Assembly (NCBI GenBank): GCA_029204225.1 | Contig: CM055099.1 | Coordinates: 53,968,675-54,032,674 of the forward strand | From: Diphasiastrum complanatum | Taxonomy: Eukaryota; Streptophyta; Lycopodiopsida; Lycopodiales; Lycopodiaceae | DNA: 64,000 nucleotides | Direction: 5' to 3' | Made by a program: the position numbers and the translations under genes | Shown here: positions 60,190 to 64,000 of the stretch, piece by piece | Layout: each line of letters starts with the position of its first letter | Position numbering within the stretch: position 1 is the first letter of the stretch | Notes under the pieces: model-generated | Told to the model about the DNA's origin: nothing | Databases searched by the model: none | The model's input: only the letters and a program-made list of their open reading frames with translations

Positions 60190-61060
60190 CTTGTCAACCA
60201 GTTGTTCAAAGATCCTCAAGGACTCGAACAGTTCCTAAAAGGTATGCATCTCAATCATTCTGGACTTCATCAAAAGATCCAGAGACCTAGCTGAAGCAAC
60301 TAACTCCAAGGATGTTGTGAAGTGGCAAGAAGCTATGGAAAGGAGTACAACTCACTTTTGACGGACCAGACTTGGACACTGGTCGACTTCCCAACTCACA
60401 AGAGAGTTATAGACACCAAGTGTATTTTCAAAAAGAGGATCAACTCTAATGGTTCCATTGCAAAATGGAAAGCACAACTTGTGGCAAAAGGATTCACTCA
60501 AGTCCAACAAATGGATTATCAAGAAATTTTCAGTCCTGTTGTCAAAATGTAGTCAATCAGGACTTTGATTGCGTTGGCAGTAGCAGAAGACCTCGAAATG
60601 CATCAAATGGATGTAAAGATATCCTTCCTCAATGGCTATGTCGAAGAGGAGTTGTATACCTTCCAACTCGAAGGATTCGAAGTCAAAGGCCAAGAGCACA
60701 AAGTGTGCAAGCTGCACAAAGCAAACTATGGCTTGAAACAAGCCGCAAGAGTTTGGTTTGAAAGGATCAATGCTTATCTCATTCAATTAGGTTTTACAAA
60801 CAATTCCATTGATTGTAACATTTATTCCAAGTACATAGGTGTTTATTCAATTCATATAGCACTTTACTTAGATGATGCATTCATTCTGTCTAACGACACT
60901 TCCTTAATGCACATTACTAAGAGTGATCTGTCAAAAGAATTTGACATGACTGATCTAGGCACTGTTCATTCATTGTTAGGAATACACATCATCAGAGGAT
61001 TTATCTCAGTCAGTAGAAATATCTAGAAAACATTCTAGAAAAAATTTCACATGTCTGATT
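60190..61060 (+). pseudogene. Decayed Ty1/copia RT fragment
   Basis: RT words run from YNSLLTDQTWTLVDFPTHKR through QLVAKGFTQVQQMDYQEIFS. After a stop they continue with LEMHQMDVKISFLNGYVEEE and KANYGLKQAARVWFERINAY. The catalytic box has changed (ALYLDDAFILSND). The fragment ends SKEFDMTDLGTVHSLLGIHI. Stops and frame changes follow (61.03-61.2 kb). Weakly recognisable pol sequence may run a little further. Confidence 0.93.
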
Positions 61061-63239
61061 GACACACCAATGGATCCAAGCATAATATTGACTAAACCCT
61101 CATGTGTGGATACCGAGAGTGAAGTACTCGACTTAGCAAAGTGTCATGTCCATGATCAGTACATAGCATTCAGTATACTCCTAGTCTTAGATACATGGTA
61201 CTCCAGTGAAGCAAGTTGTTAGTTATGCCACGTCATACTGGACATGACCCGAAAGTAACTAATATCCTTGTGAGGCCCAGAACACACTAAATGGAGTTTA
61301 GACAAGGTATGAGACAGTGTATGCCTATGTAGGAGTTATCAATAGCAATTCTATGAATAGTTGGTCCATGCTTAGGACTCTATTCTAGGTGAATCTATGT
61401 ATAGGGAACTTAGGGCTATGCATGGCTATGTTTCCAGGTTGTTTTTGGATCTATATATTGAGGCCAAACTCGCCCTACTCCTCATCATGGTTTTGGATTC
61501 ATTGCCAGGCTCTCACTCTATATTCATGTTTCTTGTTCCTTGGCTTGGGGGTGAGCCTTCTAGAGTTTGATTGGATGCTTCCACTTGGTTGGGTGGTTTC
61601 TCCATAGTGTGTTGTACGCAGGATCTAAGGAGCAATTTGCATGATCCATATCTCTCTCAAATTCATTGTAGTTTATGGAGAATTGTGCTAGGAAATCAAT
61701 TTTTGTTGTCTTTTTGGAGTTTTAGCATGTGTAACTCAAAACTAGTTAAGGATCTGAAATTTTCAGCAAGCTCATTCACTTTGAAGTAGTTAAAATTCAG
61801 GTTGCATGTTGGATCTTTGCATGGTTTTGGATTCTAGGCTCTTGTGTGGCCAAATTTGGCTTGTTTTCCATGATTTTGGCACAAAAATGATAGTAGAATT
61901 CAAAATCCAGCAAGTTCAGATTAATAAGATGGTTATAATTCTATAAATAGGATTGCATGTGTTAGAGAAAAACGTTCTTGCCATTATTTTCCAATTTGTC
62001 AAGGTGAAAAGTACTAGAAGTGGCCAAAATCCATGATTTTTGCTTGTTTTTTCATGAAATTGGATGGTAGGAGGTTGTAAAACATCATTTAAAGCTAAGA
62101 AAAGATAAATCATAGTCTTTTGAAGCTTTCCTTGAAGTTAGAGCCAAAATTTCTAGCAATTGGATTTGTAGGAAGTCAAAAATTGGCAAAAATTGACCAA
62201 TTTTGGTGAATTTTGGGGGGTGGATTTCTCTAAATCCATAAGAGAATCATTCCGAATTTTTTACGTGTTTCTTTTTACCTTCCCAGAAAGCTATCAGACC
62301 TATAAATTGATGGATATAGGCTTATGTTTCAATTCCATCAAGTTTGTAGCAATTTTGACTTCTAGAAATCAAGAATTCATGGTTCTCAGCCCATACTGCT
62401 ACATAGGATCTGTATGAAGGCTTCATGGAACTCTTAGAGACCATTGAAGACTATTTGGATAATCACTTTTAAGCTTGGTTGAGTGTTTGCATGATTTCAG
62501 ACTGATTGGGCTTGAAAAAGTGCGCCCTCCTACAGGTTTTTTGGCTGTTCTGAGCTCACACATGTGAATCCTAGGTGGCAGGCTGACATGGCAAGAGTCT
62601 TGTTCACTAGGTCTTCCTCTGTTCTAAGCTTTAAAGCACCCAATTTGGTGTCCTGTAGCTAAAGTTATGAAATTTTGTGAGCAAAATTGGTAGAATTTCA
62701 AATTGTTCTGATTGCATGCAAGTCAATTTCCTATTTTGAGATACTAAGCTTGCATGGAATGTCTGCATGTTGATTCTCAGAGTGATTCTGACATGCATAG
62801 GTGGCTTAGATCTGTTTTGAGTGGTTATACGCATATACTCTGACTGATAGATACAAAACTGGGTTTTATAGCTAACAATTTCCGTAGAACTATATTTTAA
62901 GTAAAATTTCGTAATAGTGAAAAATCGATTTAATGTCGCATGCCTGATGGACATTAATGCTAAAAGGTTAAGAATCAAATAGTGTGTCAAATTTTTGATT
63001 TTGATTGCTTAATAATTGATAGTGGTGTTTTACGAGTTTCTAAAAACGTAAAATTATAAAAAAAAAATTTAAAAGTGCGAAAACAATATTTTTTTTTAGT
63101 TCTTTATAGTTTCTTGAATTACCTATGAAATTGACTAAAAATAGTGACTTGACCATGCTGGAGTCAATTTCAGCCGATTTTGGTCAACTGTGCTTCACTA
63201 TAAGTTAATTTGATATTAACTAAATTTAGTAATTTTTAG
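61061..63239. other. No gene recognised; possibly old LTR sequence
   Basis: AT-rich sequence with short frames only. A ctcacacatgtgaa word (62555-62568) resembles the palindrome found in the copia LTRs. A run of A and T homopolymers lies at 63.05-63.1 kb. Confidence 0.35.
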
Positions 63240-64000
63240 GATAGATAAAGCGAGATGGCCAAAGAAACTTCAAATCAAGCTGCAAATCCAGATGCACCAT
63301 CTTACATTATGATTTGTCAGCAGTTGAGTACGGTGGTGCTCAATGATATGAATAAGTAATCAGATGAGAGATCAACAAATGGTATGGTAGTAAGTTTGTA
63401 GTGTATACGAATCACCAGCCTCTTAAGTATTTTTGTAATCAACATGACCTTTGGGAGAGAAAAGCTCAATGGGCTGAATTGATACATGAATTCGATCATG
63501 AAATCCGTTACATAAGAGACAGCTCTAATTAGGTTGCATATTCTCATAGTCAGATCGGTAAACTGAACGAGTTGTCATTCATCCAGATTTCTATAGATCT
63601 ATATCTTTCGTTGAGAGGAAAATATGAATCAAACTCTCAGTTTGGTCACATTTAGAACATTTTTCAAACCGAAAGAAATGTGGACAGTGTTGAGTCAGAA
63701 ACACAAGGAACTCAACTAACCAGGAACGATAAGAAGATTGTGGAACAGTTCACCATTCGAGATGGATTACTATTTTAAAATGAGAAAGTTTGTGTACTTT
63801 GTGATGATGAGCTCAAACGTAAGATTTTGTTTGAATGTCATGACATACCTTGTGCAGGACATCCTGGTATACACAGGACTCTGGACTTGGCTAAAAGAGA
63901 ATTTTATTGGCCAAAGCTGAAGCCATATGTCTAGTCATATGTTGTTATATGCAAGCCCTGTCAACTAGCAAAGGCTGAACACCATAAGGCTGGTGGTTTG
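63240..64000 (+). pseudogene. Ty3/gypsy piece: gag start fused to RNase H and integrase
   Basis: It begins with an ATG at 63255 (MAKETSNQAANPDAPS), which looks like a gag start. It passes by deletion into RNase H (VVYTNHQPLKYFCNQHDLWE, then AELIHEFDHEIRYIRDSSN), a linker and the integrase zinc region (LLF*NEKVCVLCDDELKRKI, HPGIHRTLDLAKREFYWPKL, CKPCQLAKAEHHKAGGL). Stops are present. It runs off the window end. The clade differs from that of the gypsy copy at 0.7-2.6 kb. Confidence 0.9.

Overview
The window is nuclear DNA of a land plant with a large, transposon-crowded genome. This rests on many Ty1/copia and Ty3/gypsy remnants, one complete copia element primed by initiator-Met tRNA, long (CT/GA)n and (CA)n tracts, and a spliced gene for a plant-type membrane-tethered bZIP factor with a 4.9 kb intron. 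A fern or other plant outside the flowering plants is my guess for the source. The window does not prove this.

Layout. 0-5.2 kb: a GC-rich/microsatellite block, a decayed gypsy pol (+) and a decayed copia fragment (+). 5.2-9 kb: mostly unassigned, with a G-box plus TATA promoter candidate near 7.0 kb. 9.0-16.7 kb: the one clear host gene, a bZIP17/bZIP28-like ER-stress factor in two exons. Its reading frame is broken in exon 1, and its intron carries a non-LTR-like remnant. 18-30.8 kb: a patchwork of degenerate copia and gypsy pieces in both orientations, plus two unrecognised blocks on the minus strand (19.9-20.8 kb, exon-like; 21.0-22.4 kb, a long decayed ORF). 30.8-36.6 kb: an intact, very young copia element on the minus strand, with 653-bp LTRs differing at one base, a TGCAT target duplication and an open 1316-residue gag-pol. 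36.6-41 kb: two more copia remnants, an LTR pair and a (CT)(CACG)(CA) tract. 42.2-44.4 kb: a primer-binding site followed by an open gag-protease ORF with no polymerase and several in-frame internal duplications. 49-51 kb: LTR-like arms in inverted orientation around a copia fragment. 52-55 kb: a decayed element encoding a Ser/Pro-rich protein and an Ulp1-like (C48) cysteine protease, studded with about a dozen copies of a 19-bp motif. 56-59.5 kb: two diverged copies of a 1.0-1.3 kb repeat rich in an AGCGATGG motif. 59.5-64 kb: a gag fragment, a copia RT fragment and a gypsy piece with a gag-to-RNase H deletion.

Only the bZIP gene, which may itself be a pseudogene, has a likely cellular function. 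The family is anchored in the ER membrane, is cut by S1P and S2P under stress, and then activates chaperone genes in the nucleus. Most of the rest is retroelement history. The best leads for something new are the modular gag-only ORF, the 19-bp motif array around the Ulp1-like element, the TIR-like repeat sitting at the same integrase position in two gypsy copies, and a palindrome shared by several LTRs.
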